Positions 18,971 to 29,374 are shown, counted from the stretch's first letter. The stretch is DNA of 64,000 nt from Pseudomonas sp. MYb327 (GCF_040438925.1 NZ_CP159258.1:1130001-1194000), one strand, 5' to 3'. Made by a program: numbers and translations. Notes: generated by a model from the letters alone, not told the origin.

Positions 18971-19150
18971 GCGGGAGTCCTCACGGCGGTCCAGGTAGCT
19001 CTTTGTAATGCTTTCAGATTAGCCCTGCCTGTTGCGCAATGACCGCCCTGACCTAAGCTTGGGGCAAGGCGAAACACATTTGCGAAGCGTCACAGGAACG
19101 AACGTCGCAATGCGCAATCATTAGAGCGTGGATATCAAAAGGAGATGCGC

Positions 19151-19702
19151 ATGCTCATCAGGTCACTGACCCTGGCTACCTTGCTGGCTGTCGTTAGCCC
19201 CCTGTTCGCCGCCGATGGCGATTCCCCGCTGGACATGGACAAGGGCAGGGCGCGGCCACTGATTATCATCGCTCCCAGTACAGTCGACCCGACGTGGGTC
19301 AGCCTCAAAAAGTCGCTGGAAGAGCCGGACAACAAAAAGGCTTTCACCGAGCGAAACATGGTCCTGTACACCGTGCTCAACCTGATGGGGCAGCGCGAGG
19401 GTAAAGATCTCGGGCCACAGGACACAGCGGCGTTGATCCGCTCGCTGAAGTTGGGGGCGGGGGCAAAGAGCAAGGTGATTCTGGTGGGCAAGGACGGCGA
19501 AAAGAAGCTTGAGCAGTCGGGGCCTATCGAGCTGAAAGAAGTGTTCGCAACGGTTGACCAGTTGCCGGCGGCCGAGAAAGAAGCGCCGCCGCCAACGGTA
19601 GTACCCACCGCGACGGCTGAACCGGCTGCCAAGGGGGCGAAAGGTACAAAACCCGCCAAACCGGGCAAGCCCGTCAAGCCGCCGGAAATGCCGGATGATT
19701 GA
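19151..19702 (+). CDS. DUF4174 family secreted protein
   Basis: The 183-residue product has a signal peptide ending near LFA, then RPLIIIAPSTVDPTWVSLKK and VILVGKDGEKKLEQ, the conserved parts of the DUF4174 domain, a thioredoxin-like fold without the CXXC pair. The last 45 residues are a low-complexity Pro/Ala/Lys tail (KPAKPGKPVKPPE) that is probably flexible. The ATG at 19145 abuts the AAAAGGAG ribosome site, so the ATG at 19151 is chosen. Function is unknown. Confidence 0.8.
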   Translation: MLIRSLTLATLLAVVSPLFAADGDSPLDMDKGRARPLIIIAPSTVDPTWVSLKKSLEEPDNKKAFTERNMVLYTVLNLMGQREGKDLGPQDTAALIRSLKLGAGAKSKVILVGKDGEKKLEQSGPIELKEVFATVDQLPAAEKEAPPPTVVPTATAEPAAKGAKGTKPAKPGKPVKPPEMPDD

Positions 19703-19734
19703 TTGAACGCAGAATCTCTCTAGTGCAGTCTTTA

Positions 19735-19763
19735 GTGGCGAGGGAGCAAGCTCCCTCGCCACA
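19735..19763. repeat. REP palindrome, GTGGCGAGGGAGCAAGCTCC type
   Basis: A single compact and nearly perfect palindrome (GTGGCGAGGGAGCAAGCTCC followed by CTCGCCAC) sits between the convergent DUF4174 and autotransporter genes and may help end both transcripts. Confidence 0.88.
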
Positions 19764-19781
19764 GGTTGGTACCAGCATTTT

Positions 19782-21986
19782 TTACCAGCTGTAGCGATAC
19801 CCTACCGTCACCGCCCAAGGCTGTTCAATATCGCTGCCCTTGGTGTATCCGCCTTCAATGAACAGGTTGTGTTTCTCAGCCGCTGTCATCATCACACCAC
19901 CACCGATCTCACCCCGTGAACCGGGCAGTCGGCTGTCCAGTTTTACACCGTTGACCTTCACATGGCTGTCGCCGGCATGTTCGGTGATCCAGGTGGCTTT
20001 GGCGTAAGGCTTCACCGTGATGCCTCCCGCCCATTCCAGATCGCGCCCCAGCAATCCGCCGACGCGACTTTGCACCGAGTTCATTGCATCCTGTTCGACG
20101 CTCAAGCCATTGCTGGCGGTGTAGCGACCATCGCTGATGCGGGCCAGTTGCAGTCCGGCCTGAGGCTCGACGAACCAGCCCTGACCCAGGTCGATGTGTT
20201 TGCCAACTTGTACATCAGCGCTCAGCGCGTGGTTCGTGTAGTGCGCCTTGACTTTGTGGCCGAGGTTGCTGGTGATGTTGATTTCGTTGTCCAGGTGGCT
20301 GTACTTCAGCACGCCATCAACATACAGGCCGCCGGGGTCCTGGAAGCTGGCATAACCGCCGACGGAGGTGCTGTCGATCGTACCCTCGCTGGCCTCGCCG
20401 AAGTCCTGCCGGCCCTTTCCCCGGCCGATCAGACCACCCACATAGAGCGTGCCATCAAGAACAGACAGGGCTTTGTCGGCGCCGATTTCCACCCCGTTTA
20501 TTTGTTGCTGGAAAGCGCGGCTGGCACCACTGTCGAGCCGCTGTTGGGAGCCATAGCCGCGCGTCCAGAGGCCACCTTTATCCTTACCCGTGCGCAATAC
20601 GTCGAAATGCCCGATGGTGGCGTTCATCTGCGCGCCGATCAGGGCGGCGCTGGCGATATGACTGGCCACGGCGACGTTGGCGCCCTTGCTCAGGGTTTGT
20701 GCCTGAGGTTGGCGCGTTGGCTGCGCCGGCATTGAGGGCGGTATGGGGTCAGCAGGATCCGCAGGAGAGACCGGTTTGGCTGGCGGGTCGATTGGGGTGA
20801 TCGGGTCGGTTGGTTTATCTGGATCGACTGGATCAACAGGATCGACGGGGTTTATCGGGCTTATAGGATCAACCGGATCAACCGGATCCACGTCGGCCAG
20901 ATTCGCCAGGTACCAGTCCTCGCCTTGTTTCTGCAATTGATAGCGATAAGCGCCAGCGTCGACGGTCTGGCCATAAAGTGTGAAGTTGCCGGCGCCACCG
21001 TTGCCATCTACCAGCATCAATTTCTGTTGTGCGCGACCGGGTTCGTTGCCCGAATCGGCGACCACCAGCGTATGGCTGCCGCTGATCGGACCGAGGACAT
21101 TGAGCAAGTCGCTTTGCAGGGACGCCAGGTCGGTGTTCATCAAGAATTGGCCATTGCCGCTCAACGGGCCTTTGATCGTCAGGGTATGGAAGCCGTTGAT
21201 CGCCGGATCAGCGAATCTCACCTGGCCGTCGACATGGCTGGTGAATCCGAGAATCGCGTCGCCCTTGAGTTGTAGCAAACCACCCGCATTGATCGTCGTG
21301 TCACTGGCTTCAGCCTGATCGCCGAGAACCATGACACCGTACCGATTTACGATTGTGTTCTGCAGCACGGTTCCTGCAACGCTTTGCAGCAGGCCGCCCT
21401 CGTTGACCACGGTTTCGCTGATCGAGGCGCGGTCGAAGACAGACAAGACGCCACCGCGATTGACGGTCGTCAACTCGGCATCGGCGTCCTGGTAGACGTT
21501 CATCTGGCTACTATCGACGCTGGTGCCTTTCGCCAGGGCGTTCATGTACACAAACATGCTGCCCCCATTGAGGCGGGTGCCGCTGACAGTCGCGTTATGT
21601 GCAACGTCGAGATAGCCGCCGTTAACAGTGGTACTGAAGGCTGTGGCCGAGTCCAGGACCACCATCTGACCGTTCTCCATAACGGTGTCATACGCCGCCG
21701 CGGTGTCACGGATTTGCAGCCAGCCGTCTCCGGAGATCGTGGTGGCGAGCGACTGCCCCGCGTCCCAGAGGTTGATGGTGCCGTTGCTCACGGTACTGTC
21801 GATGATGGTGCCGCCAGTCCCCACGTCGATTGAGCTCCCATCGTTTACCAGAAGATTGCTTTGTGAGGAGGTCAGGCAATTGAACGTGTCGCAGCTGTCC
21901 GCGAACGTATTGACCGGCACCAGCCCCAACAGCAACAAGGCGCTCGAAACCGAAACCCGGGAAAACCGCACACTGGAATCAAACAT
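19782..21986 (-). CDS. Autotransporter (type Va) with AIDA-like passenger and pertactin-like barrel
   Basis: The 734-residue product has a signal peptide (to about residue 29), then a passenger of about 330 residues built of short strands with NGG turns (VNGGYLDV, LNGGSMFV, VNRGGVLSV, VNEGGLLQ, INAGGLLQL), the pattern of AIDA/pertactin beta-helices. A linker of about 60 residues is rich in DPVDP repeats and prolines. The last ~270 residues are the autotransporter beta-barrel, ending YRYSW with the required terminal aromatic. The passenger is short and lacks an RGD or protease motif, so adhesion is a guess. It is next to a BvgAS-type system encoded on the same strand. Confidence 0.9.
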   Translation of the reverse strand: MFDSSVRFSRVSVSSALLLLGLVPVNTFADSCDTFNCLTSSQSNLLVNDGSSIDVGTGGTIIDSTVSNGTINLWDAGQSLATTISGDGWLQIRDTAAAYDTVMENGQMVVLDSATAFSTTVNGGYLDVAHNATVSGTRLNGGSMFVYMNALAKGTSVDSSQMNVYQDADAELTTVNRGGVLSVFDRASISETVVNEGGLLQSVAGTVLQNTIVNRYGVMVLGDQAEASDTTINAGGLLQLKGDAILGFTSHVDGQVRFADPAINGFHTLTIKGPLSGNGQFLMNTDLASLQSDLLNVLGPISGSHTLVVADSGNEPGRAQQKLMLVDGNGGAGNFTLYGQTVDAGAYRYQLQKQGEDWYLANLADVDPVDPVDPISPINPVDPVDPVDPDKPTDPITPIDPPAKPVSPADPADPIPPSMPAQPTRQPQAQTLSKGANVAVASHIASAALIGAQMNATIGHFDVLRTGKDKGGLWTRGYGSQQRLDSGASRAFQQQINGVEIGADKALSVLDGTLYVGGLIGRGKGRQDFGEASEGTIDSTSVGGYASFQDPGGLYVDGVLKYSHLDNEINITSNLGHKVKAHYTNHALSADVQVGKHIDLGQGWFVEPQAGLQLARISDGRYTASNGLSVEQDAMNSVQSRVGGLLGRDLEWAGGITVKPYAKATWITEHAGDSHVKVNGVKLDSRLPGSRGEIGGGVMMTAAEKHNLFIEGGYTKGSDIEQPWAVTVGYRYSW

Positions 21987-22090
21987 GGAGATCCGCCGAC
22001 TGCATGGAAGAGAGCCGCAGATTCTCCGGATGCATGGGCGACGGGTAACGCCGGTGATTCCTAACTTTTTGTGGGAAACGTCCTACAGGT

Positions 22091-25000
22091 TCAGCTGTTG
22101 ATACTGGCGCGAATGCTGTCCTGGAGACGCGTCATTTGCAGGACAAAGGCTTCCAGTAATCGAGCCAGTTCGTCGTGTGGTGCCTTCACTGCGCAGGCGA
22201 GTTCGAGCTGTTCGCAAGCGCCGATCAAGGGCGCCGCATGGATGATCCGCGCACTGCCGAGGATCTTGTGGCATCGACTGTTCACTGCCGTCAGGTCGCC
22301 CGCAGCGTAAAGCTGTTGCAGTTCGTCGAAGTCTTCCTGATTGGTACGCAGCACGGTGCTGAGCAACTGTCGGGTCATCGCCGCATCGCCTGCCGTGATG
22401 TCACGGACCCTGGAAATGTCGAAGCAGGCTGCCGACGCCTCCGGTGCCTGCTCGGCCTCGCGCAGGTAGCGGTCGAGAGTGGAACGGGTCACCGGTTTGA
22501 ACAAGCAGTCATTCATGCCCGCCTCAAGACAACGCTGGACTTCCTGAGGCTGCGCGTTGGCCGTCAACCCGACTATGTGAGTGGCGCTCCGTCCTTCTTG
22601 GGCTTCAATGTCCCGTAATTGACGGGTCATCTGCTCGCCACTCATCTGTGGCATGTTGCAGTCGGTGATGACGTAGTCGAAGCATTCCTCATTCCACAGG
22701 CGCAATCCTTCCACGCCATTCTCAGCGCAGGTCACTCGCATGCCCAACGCCTCCAGTTGCCGATGCAGCACCACGCGATTGAACTCGTGATCCTCGACGA
22801 TCAGGATGCTCCGGGATGGCAGGGGCGCGGCATCTTCAGCGTCGATTAATGGCGTTGCCTCGTCGTCTGCCACCAAGGCCGCGTCCAGTTCCAGGGTGAA
22901 ACACGAACCTTGTCCGCGCTCGCTGACGCAGGTCAGGCGGCCGCCCATCAACTGCGTCAGTTGCTGACAGATCGCCAGGCCCAGGCCTGTGCCGATCTGC
23001 AACTCGGTGTCACTGCAATCGAACTGCGTGTAGGGCTCAAACAAGCGCTGGCGCTGTTGTTCGTCCATGCCGATGCCGGTGTCTCGTACGCGCAGGCGCA
23101 GGTGAGCGAGATCGTCCTCGGGCTCAAGGATCAACTCGACGCTGACCAAACCTTGAGGGGTGAATTTCACCGCGTTGCTGATCAGGTTGGACACAATCTG
23201 GCGCAATCGCAGAGAGTCCAGTTGCACGGCGCAGTCCGGGCCGTGCGGGACGAACTCCAGGGCCAGGTTTTTCTGCCGGGCGAGGCTGGCGAAACTCTGG
23301 ACCACAGTGTTGATCAGGCGCTGGGGATGACAGGTGCCGTTGCGCAATTCGAACTTGCCGGACTCGATCTTCGACAAGTCGAGAATCTCGCCGATCAACT
23401 CCATCATGCCTCTAGCGGATTTCTGGGCAATCTCGATCAGTTCACCCTCGGGAGCTTTATCGCGCAGCAATTCCAGCACGCCGATCAAGGCGCTCATGGG
23501 CGTACGAATCTCGTGGCTCATCACCGCCAGGAAATGACTCTTGCCGCGGTTGGCTGCTTCGGCCAGGTCCTTGGCCTGATGCAAGGCGTGTTGCAGGTGC
23601 TGCTGTTCGGTGAGGTCGATCCAGCCACCGATGACACCCGTCATGGTGCCGTCGGAATCGCGATAGGGCAGGGCCCAATGGTAGATGTGATAGGTCTTGC
23701 CGCTGACCGTCATGGTGAAGTTGTCGAACGACGGCTCTGCGCTGGCAAGGGTCGCCTGATGAATGCGCTTGTAGCTCCACGCGTCTTCGGGGGCGAGGAT
23801 GTTCGCTTCGATCAAACCTTTGCCGATCACTTGATCACGCTCGATTTCCATCACTTGCAGGTACGCGCGATTGCAGGTGAGCAACAGGCCCTGGCGGTCA
23901 CGCACGTAGATCGGGTGCGGCGTCCCGTCCACCAGCACCTGCATGAAAACCAGTTGGTCGTTCAAGGCTTTCTGCGCTTTTTGCCGTTCGGCGATCTGCC
24001 GGCGCAAGCCCAGATTCCAGGCCAGGATCGCCAGTAACACAATCAGCGCTGCGGTCGCGGCCTTGTAGAACCAACTCTTGTACAGGTTCCAGCCGCCCTC
24101 GCTTTCTTGCGGGTTTTGCCAACGATTAGCGAGGTCACTGAACTCATCGGGCGGGATATCGAGCAGTGCCTTGTTGAGGATCGAGATCAGTTCAGTGTTC
24201 GGGTGTGCAGTGGCGAAACCGATCAGCGCAGGCTGAGAGCCGATCACCGAATCTATTTGCAGGCGCCCGCGGAAAAACCTGTCGATCAGATAGGCGGCCC
24301 CCAACTGCGGCTGAATGACTCCGTCGACCCGCCCTTCAGCGAGCAATTCGTAGGTCTCGATGGGGGCGTCGACTTCCTCGCGCTGAATGTCCGGCCATTC
24401 GCGCTCCAGCCAATTGGCGGCGGCCGAGCCCTTGATGATCGCCACGCGTTTGCCTTTCAGGCCGGTCAGGCCGGCGTGTTCGGGTTGCGTGCGGGTGACG
24501 AGGACGAAGGGGTTGACCACAAAAGGACGGGAGAATGCGACGCTGGCCTCACGCCGTTGGCTGTACGTCAAGGCCCCGATAATGCTGACCGGGTCCCGTT
24601 GCGCGCGGCTGATCATGGCGTCGACGGAGGTCATCCTGGCGGGGCGGAACACCAGCCCCGTGCGGTCGTTGATCAGCTCCAGCAAATCGGCGGCCATGCC
24701 TCGCAGTTGTCCGTCGGCGTTAAAAAAACTGAAGGGCGAGTACAGCTCGCTGGCCAGTACCTGGATCTGCGGATGATCCTTGATCCATTGCTGCTCCGCG
24801 GCCGTCAGTTGCAAACGGCTGTAGCCCAGTTTTGGATTGGCGCCAACGCCCCAGCGCCGGGCCATCACGGTACTTTCCTGCGGTGAAATGTTCGACAGGG
24901 CGTTGTTCAGCAGGGTACGCAACTGGCTGTCGCTGCGTTGCACTGCGAAGCTGAAACCCAATCCTTCGGAGTCGCGCTGAATGGTCTGTTTCAGGCTCTG

Positions 25001-25657
25001 CTGATAACTGCGTTCGACCAGGTACTGGGCGGAAATCGCATCGGTCAGCAGCACCATGCCTTCGCCATATGCCACCAACCCGAGCCCTTGTTCGGTGGAG
25101 TGCACCGACTCCACCGGCAGACCGGAAAACATCGCGGCTACCCGTGCCTGTTGAATCCAGTCGGGGTCGAACAGCACCGTGATGCCGGGCGGTGGTTGAT
25201 CATTAGGCCAATGCGTCCCGAACTTGCTGAGCAATACCGCCTGATCGTAGGCATAGGGTGCAGTTAACAGCAGATCGGCGTACGTCGGTTCCAGGTGATT
25301 GATACGCGGAACCAGATCGACCTCATTCTGTTGCAAGGCGGCCAGGGCCTGTTGCTGGCTGGCATAGCGATTGACCTGCACGCGCACGCCCAAGGCACGG
25401 GTCAAGACATCGAGGTAGTCGGCGGACAGGCCTTCGTAATCCTGTTGATTGGCGGTCATGTCCAGCGGCGGTCGATCGGGCAAATACACGCCGACCCGCA
25501 ACACAGCCTTGTGCGCCAGCCATTGCCGCTGCGCAATATTGAGGGTCAGGCTGACATGGCTGTCGGCCGCTCGGCTGAGCAGCGCAAGCGGTTCGGCGGA
25601 CGCGTGCGATGATAGGAGTAGTAGCACGCCCAGCAATAGTCGACAGAGGGCCGTCAT
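22091..25657 (-). CDS. Hybrid sensor histidine kinase of the BvgS/EvgS type
   Basis: The 1188-residue inner-membrane phosphorelay sensor has a signal peptide (1-21), two periplasmic solute-binding-like (Venus flytrap) domains (about 50-275 and 295-515), a membrane helix (about 533-550), a PAS domain (about 565-690), a HisKA domain with SHEIRTP (His715), an HATPase with NLISNAVKF and GTGLGLAI, a receiver with phospho-Asp in ITDCNMP (Asp999), and an Hpt domain with CHKILGSARII (His1130). All four phosphorelay residues are present. This is the architecture of BvgS and EvgS. It follows the response-regulator gene by three bases and so shares its operon. The ligand is unknown. Confidence 0.93.
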   Translation of the reverse strand: MTALCRLLLGVLLLLSSHASAEPLALLSRAADSHVSLTLNIAQRQWLAHKAVLRVGVYLPDRPPLDMTANQQDYEGLSADYLDVLTRALGVRVQVNRYASQQQALAALQQNEVDLVPRINHLEPTYADLLLTAPYAYDQAVLLSKFGTHWPNDQPPPGITVLFDPDWIQQARVAAMFSGLPVESVHSTEQGLGLVAYGEGMVLLTDAISAQYLVERSYQQSLKQTIQRDSEGLGFSFAVQRSDSQLRTLLNNALSNISPQESTVMARRWGVGANPKLGYSRLQLTAAEQQWIKDHPQIQVLASELYSPFSFFNADGQLRGMAADLLELINDRTGLVFRPARMTSVDAMISRAQRDPVSIIGALTYSQRREASVAFSRPFVVNPFVLVTRTQPEHAGLTGLKGKRVAIIKGSAAANWLEREWPDIQREEVDAPIETYELLAEGRVDGVIQPQLGAAYLIDRFFRGRLQIDSVIGSQPALIGFATAHPNTELISILNKALLDIPPDEFSDLANRWQNPQESEGGWNLYKSWFYKAATAALIVLLAILAWNLGLRRQIAERQKAQKALNDQLVFMQVLVDGTPHPIYVRDRQGLLLTCNRAYLQVMEIERDQVIGKGLIEANILAPEDAWSYKRIHQATLASAEPSFDNFTMTVSGKTYHIYHWALPYRDSDGTMTGVIGGWIDLTEQQHLQHALHQAKDLAEAANRGKSHFLAVMSHEIRTPMSALIGVLELLRDKAPEGELIEIAQKSARGMMELIGEILDLSKIESGKFELRNGTCHPQRLINTVVQSFASLARQKNLALEFVPHGPDCAVQLDSLRLRQIVSNLISNAVKFTPQGLVSVELILEPEDDLAHLRLRVRDTGIGMDEQQRQRLFEPYTQFDCSDTELQIGTGLGLAICQQLTQLMGGRLTCVSERGQGSCFTLELDAALVADDEATPLIDAEDAAPLPSRSILIVEDHEFNRVVLHRQLEALGMRVTCAENGVEGLRLWNEECFDYVITDCNMPQMSGEQMTRQLRDIEAQEGRSATHIVGLTANAQPQEVQRCLEAGMNDCLFKPVTRSTLDRYLREAEQAPEASAACFDISRVRDITAGDAAMTRQLLSTVLRTNQEDFDELQQLYAAGDLTAVNSRCHKILGSARIIHAAPLIGACEQLELACAVKAPHDELARLLEAFVLQMTRLQDSIRASINS

Positions 25658-25660
25658 GAT

Positions 25661-26284
25661 TCAGACCAGATCGTTACGCTTGGCGAATTCGATCAGCTCC
25701 AGCAGTGTCGAGACGTTGAGCTTTTGCATCAACCGAGTTTTGTAGGTGCTGACGGTCTTGTTGCTCAGCAACATGTCGTCGGCGATTTCCTTGTTGCTTT
25801 TGCCCAGTGCCAGACCGTGCAGAACCTTGAGCTCACGCCGTGAAATACCACTTAAAAGCTGCGCTTCGTTCTGGGCGAAATCACTTTTGCGCACCGAGCT
25901 GAAGGCGCCAATGGGAAACCAGGTCTTGCCGCTGGCGACGGCGTTGAGGGCGGTGGCGATCTCCACCGGGTCATCGATTTTCGACAGAAACGCGGACGCA
26001 CCGGCCCGCAGGCATTGCGCGGCGTAGGCCTGGCTTTTCAGTCCGGTGTGTACCAGCACATGGGCGAGATTGCCGCCGATACGCAAGCGATCAATCACCG
26101 CCATGCCATCGAGTTGCGGGATGTCGAGGTCCAGCACAATCGCGTCAGGCTTGAGCTCGAACGCTTTGCTGAGGGCATCCACGCCGTTGTCGCATTCGCC
26201 GACGATCTCATGGCCTTCACGGGCCAGGATCATCCCGATCGCCATGCGCACCACTGCGTGATCATCGACCAAAAGAACTTTCAT
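25661..26284 (-). CDS. Response regulator, NarL/LuxR type (BvgA/EvgA-like)
   Basis: The 207-residue product has a receiver domain (DD at 7-8, phospho-Asp52 in VLDLDIPQLDG) and a C-terminal LuxR-type helix-turn-helix (ISRRELKVLHGLALGKSNKEIADDMLLSNKTVSTYKTRLMQKL). It is surely the partner of the hybrid kinase encoded three bases downstream. Targets are not shown by the sequence. The neighbouring autotransporter gene, 100 bp beyond the kinase gene and on the same strand, is an obvious candidate by analogy with Bordetella, where BvgA controls adhesins. Confidence 0.93.
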   Translation of the reverse strand: MKVLLVDDHAVVRMAIGMILAREGHEIVGECDNGVDALSKAFELKPDAIVLDLDIPQLDGMAVIDRLRIGGNLAHVLVHTGLKSQAYAAQCLRAGASAFLSKIDDPVEIATALNAVASGKTWFPIGAFSSVRKSDFAQNEAQLLSGISRRELKVLHGLALGKSNKEIADDMLLSNKTVSTYKTRLMQKLNVSTLLELIEFAKRNDLV

Positions 26285-26493
26285 CGATCAGCCCTCATAC
26301 CCTGTTTCAGCATAGTCCCGCAGCGATGTAGGGCGTCGGGGGCCTGATGCGTGGTGGGGTGGAATAAAAAAGAGGCGCGATCCTAAGCGGTTTGCGTGGT
26401 TGAGCGATAGGGGCCACGGCAATGGCGTGGCCTGCATTTCTGTGGCAATCGCACAGAAGCGATCTCCGCAGGCCTGTCGCTCCGACGGGGGTG

Positions 26494-27651
26494 TTATTGA
26501 TTCAGGGCACTCAATATCTGATGAGCAATCCTGACCCGATCTGGAATGGGGAAGTTTTTGTTGGCGAGGATCACGACACCGATGTCTCGCGACGGCACGT
26601 ATGCCACATAGGCACCGAAACCGCCCGTTGAGCCGGTTTTATTGACCAGCACGTTTTCCGTTTGAGGTGTTGGCGGGCTCAGCCACTGAACTTTATGAGC
26701 CTCCATGGCCATCTGCGACGAGTTGCCGGCAAGCAATTGATCGAGGGTGACCGGGTAGTGGTAGAACTCCCATCCCAGGCCCTGGGTCATGTTGCCTACG
26801 GTGTAATAACCCGTGTGTGTGATGGCGATGGCTTGTTGCAAAGGTTTTTCCAGCCTCGCCGGTTTCATGTTCGCCTCGACGTAGCGAATCATGTCCGAGG
26901 CGCTGGTTTTCACCCCGTAGACCTCTGAATCCAGCGCTCCCGGTCCGACCCGTACAGGCTTGTCGTCCTTGTTGTAGCCCTGGGCATACAGCGCCATTTG
27001 ATCCTGCGGCACCCTCAGGAACGTGTGTTTCAGCCCAAGTTTCGGCAGCAGGATTTTTTCCATCGTGTTATCGAACGGCTGGCCCATGCTGTGCGCAGCG
27101 AGATAGCCGAACAGGCCGAGGCTGGGGTTCGAGTACAGTCGGTGGCTGCCAGGCGCGTAAGCCGGTTTCCACTGTTGGTAATAGCCGAGCATTTTGTCGG
27201 CTGAATCGAATTCAGCAGGGAATTGCAGCGGCAGGCCGCCGGCGCTGTACGTGCCCAGTTGCAGCACGCTGATGTGGTCGAACGCGCTGCCATGCAGTTC
27301 CGGCAGCACGCTGCTGGTTTTATCCGACAGAGACAATTTGCCGCTGGCCACGGTGTAGCCGACGAGGGTGGCGGTGAAGGTTTTGCTCAGTGAGCCGATT
27401 TCGAACAGGGTGTTTTCGGTGACCAGTTGTGCGGATTCCTTCGATGCCACGCCGTAATTGTAGTAGTGCTGCTTGCCATGGATGGTCACGGCCACGGCCA
27501 GGCCGGAAATGCCTTGGGTTTGCATGACAGGCCGCACGGCGTCGTTGACTAGCGTCTCAATGGGCTCCTGCGCAACGCACTGGCCTGCGATGAGTATCGT
27601 TCCGCACACCGCTAGAAGTTTCAGGCGGGTGAGTTTGATTTTGTCGGTCAC
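26494..27651 (-). CDS. ampC: Class C beta-lactamase
   Basis: The 385-residue product has the three serine beta-lactamase motifs of class C: GSLSKTF (nucleophile Ser at about 87), YSNPS (Tyr at about 173) and NKTGSTGGFGAY (Lys at about 338). A signal peptide of about 27 residues precedes it, so it acts on cephalosporins in the periplasm. The start is the GTG at 27651, eight bases after GGAG; the frame is open upstream but without a signal peptide. No ampR regulator is adjacent, unlike the divergent ampR-ampC arrangement of P. aeruginosa; upstream there is a REP pair and the convergent end of gudD, which is on the same strand. Confidence 0.92.
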   Translation of the reverse strand: MTDKIKLTRLKLLAVCGTILIAGQCVAQEPIETLVNDAVRPVMQTQGISGLAVAVTIHGKQHYYNYGVASKESAQLVTENTLFEIGSLSKTFTATLVGYTVASGKLSLSDKTSSVLPELHGSAFDHISVLQLGTYSAGGLPLQFPAEFDSADKMLGYYQQWKPAYAPGSHRLYSNPSLGLFGYLAAHSMGQPFDNTMEKILLPKLGLKHTFLRVPQDQMALYAQGYNKDDKPVRVGPGALDSEVYGVKTSASDMIRYVEANMKPARLEKPLQQAIAITHTGYYTVGNMTQGLGWEFYHYPVTLDQLLAGNSSQMAMEAHKVQWLSPPTPQTENVLVNKTGSTGGFGAYVAYVPSRDIGVVILANKNFPIPDRVRIAHQILSALNQ

Positions 27652-27724
27652 TTGCGTTGCTCCTGCATTCTTGGAGGAGCCCAATTTAGACAATCCAATG
27701 ATGATCGACAAACAACGAGTACCT

Positions 27725-27816
27725 TTGTGGGGGTGAGCCTGCTCGCGATGCGGTATGTCAGCAACCGTTATTGCTGGATGTGCCGCCGTCATCGCGAGCA
27801 GGCTCGCTTCCACAGG
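27725..27816. repeat. REP pair, GCGAGCAGGCTC type
   Basis: Inverted units GTGAGCCTGCTCGCGATG and CATCGCGAGCAGGCTCGCTT are separated by about 45 bp, between gudD and ampC. This puts the element in the ampC upstream region. Confidence 0.88.
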
Positions 27817-27837
27817 GATTGCGGTGTTTCCGGATTT

Positions 27838-29181
27838 TTAGCGCACCAGGCACGGCCGCTTGTTATCGAACTTCCATCCCGGAATCAAAAACTGCATCGC
27901 CACGCTGTCATCCCGCGCACCCAGGCCCATGCCTTTGTACAGTTCATGGGCCTTGGCCACTTGATCCATGTCCAGTTCGATACCCAACCCGGGTTTCTGT
28001 GGCACCTGCACGCAGCCGTCGACAATTTGCAGCGGTGCCTTGGTCAGCCGCTGGCCGTCCTGCCAGATCCAGTGGGTGTCGATCGCGGTGATTTCACCCG
28101 GTGCGGCCGCTGCAACGTGGGTAAACATCGCCAGGGAGATATCGAAGTGGTTGTTGGAATGCGAGCCCCAGGTCAGCCCCCATTCGTGGCACATCTGCGC
28201 CACTCGCACCGAGCCCTGCATGGTCCAGAAGTGCGGGTCGGCCAGGGGAATGTCGACCGATTGCAACTGAATGGCGTGGCCCATCTCGCGCCAATCGGTG
28301 GCGATCATGTTGGTCGCGGTTTTCAAGCCCGTGGCGCGACGAAATTCGGCCATGACTTCGCGGCCCGAGTAACCGTTTTCCGCACCGCAGGGGTCTTCGG
28401 CATAGGCCAATACATTGTGCTGGTCGCGGCACAAGCGAATGGCTTCCTTGAGTGACCAGGCGCCATTCGGATCGAGGGTGATGCGCGCGTCAGGGAAGCG
28501 TTCGGCCAGCGCAGTAACCGCTTCGATTTCGGCATCGCCGCTGAGCACGCCGCCCTTGAGTTTGAAATCCTTGAAGCCGTACTTCGAATGAGCCGATTCG
28601 GCCAGGCGTATCACGGCGTCGGTAGTCATGGCTTTTTCGTGACGCACGCGGAACCAGTCGTTGTCGGCCTCCGGCTCGCTGCGGTAGGCGAGGTCGGTTT
28701 CATTGCGATCGCCAACGTAAAACAGATAACCGAGCATCTTCACTTCATCGCGCTGCTGGCCTTCGCCGAGCAGGGCGGCGACGGGCACGTCCAGATGCTG
28801 GCCGAGCAGATCGAGCAACGCCGCTTCCAGGCCGGTGACGGCATGGATGGTGATGCGCAGGTCGAAGGTCTGCAGGCCACGGCCCCCAGCATCGCGATCA
28901 GCGAAGGTCTGGCGCACCTGATTGAGGATCTTCTGATAAGTGCCGATCGGGCTGCCGATCACCAGGCTGCGTGCGTCTTCGAGGGTCTGTCGAATGCGCT
29001 CGCCCCCCGGCACTTCACCGACGCCGGTGTGGCCGGCGTTGTCCTTGAGGATCACGATGTTGCGGGTGAAGAACGGGCCGTGGGCGCCGCTGAGGTTAAG
29101 CAGCATGCCATCGTGGCCGGCCACCGGAACGACTTGCATGCTGGTGATGATCGGGGCTTTGGCGGTTTCGACAGTATTCAA
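27838..29181 (-). CDS. gudD: Glucarate dehydratase
   Basis: GudD, an enolase-superfamily enzyme, dehydrates D-glucarate to 5-dehydro-4-deoxyglucarate. The 447-residue product closely follows E. coli GudD along its length: [40 protein letters not shown] (catalytic Lys region), [21 protein letters not shown] (metal ligands), [13 protein letters not shown] (catalytic His) and [12 protein letters not shown]. The start is a TTG at 29181 after GGGAG; an upstream extension lacks both family similarity and a ribosome site. It is divergent from a GntR regulator gene. The rest of the pathway (transporter, KDG enzymes) is not in the window. Confidence 0.95.
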   Translation of the reverse strand: MNTVETAKAPIITSMQVVPVAGHDGMLLNLSGAHGPFFTRNIVILKDNAGHTGVGEVPGGERIRQTLEDARSLVIGSPIGTYQKILNQVRQTFADRDAGGRGLQTFDLRITIHAVTGLEAALLDLLGQHLDVPVAALLGEGQQRDEVKMLGYLFYVGDRNETDLAYRSEPEADNDWFRVRHEKAMTTDAVIRLAESAHSKYGFKDFKLKGGVLSGDAEIEAVTALAERFPDARITLDPNGAWSLKEAIRLCRDQHNVLAYAEDPCGAENGYSGREVMAEFRRATGLKTATNMIATDWREMGHAIQLQSVDIPLADPHFWTMQGSVRVAQMCHEWGLTWGSHSNNHFDISLAMFTHVAAAAPGEITAIDTHWIWQDGQRLTKAPLQIVDGCVQVPQKPGLGIELDMDQVAKAHELYKGMGLGARDDSVAMQFLIPGWKFDNKRPCLVR

Positions 29182-29201
29182 GGGTTTTCTCCCACTGGTT
29201 A

Positions 29202-29212
29202 TTGTTATACGA
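29202..29212. promoter_or_regulatory. Candidate GntR (FadR-type) operator near gudD
   Basis: TTGTTATACGA fits the FadR-subfamily pattern TNGT-N3-ACNA. It lies about 20 bp upstream of the gudD start codon, so it would overlap the start of the transcript or the core promoter. Confidence 0.5.
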
Positions 29213-29374
29213 GGGTGAAGCTGGGTCGTGCCATGTTGATAGACATCATATAACTGCATTTTTTGGCGCTGCAATAGTGTTTGTTCAGCTACTGGCGATT
29301 TTGATGGGCAGATATTGCATTTGCGCTACCCTTGAGGTTGCTGGAAGGGATCGATAGCAGCCGTTTATCGAGTG

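Noticed and set aside
26285..26493. A gene between the response regulator and ampC
   Set aside because: Only short frames without ribosome sites are present; no ampR-like sequence is seen.
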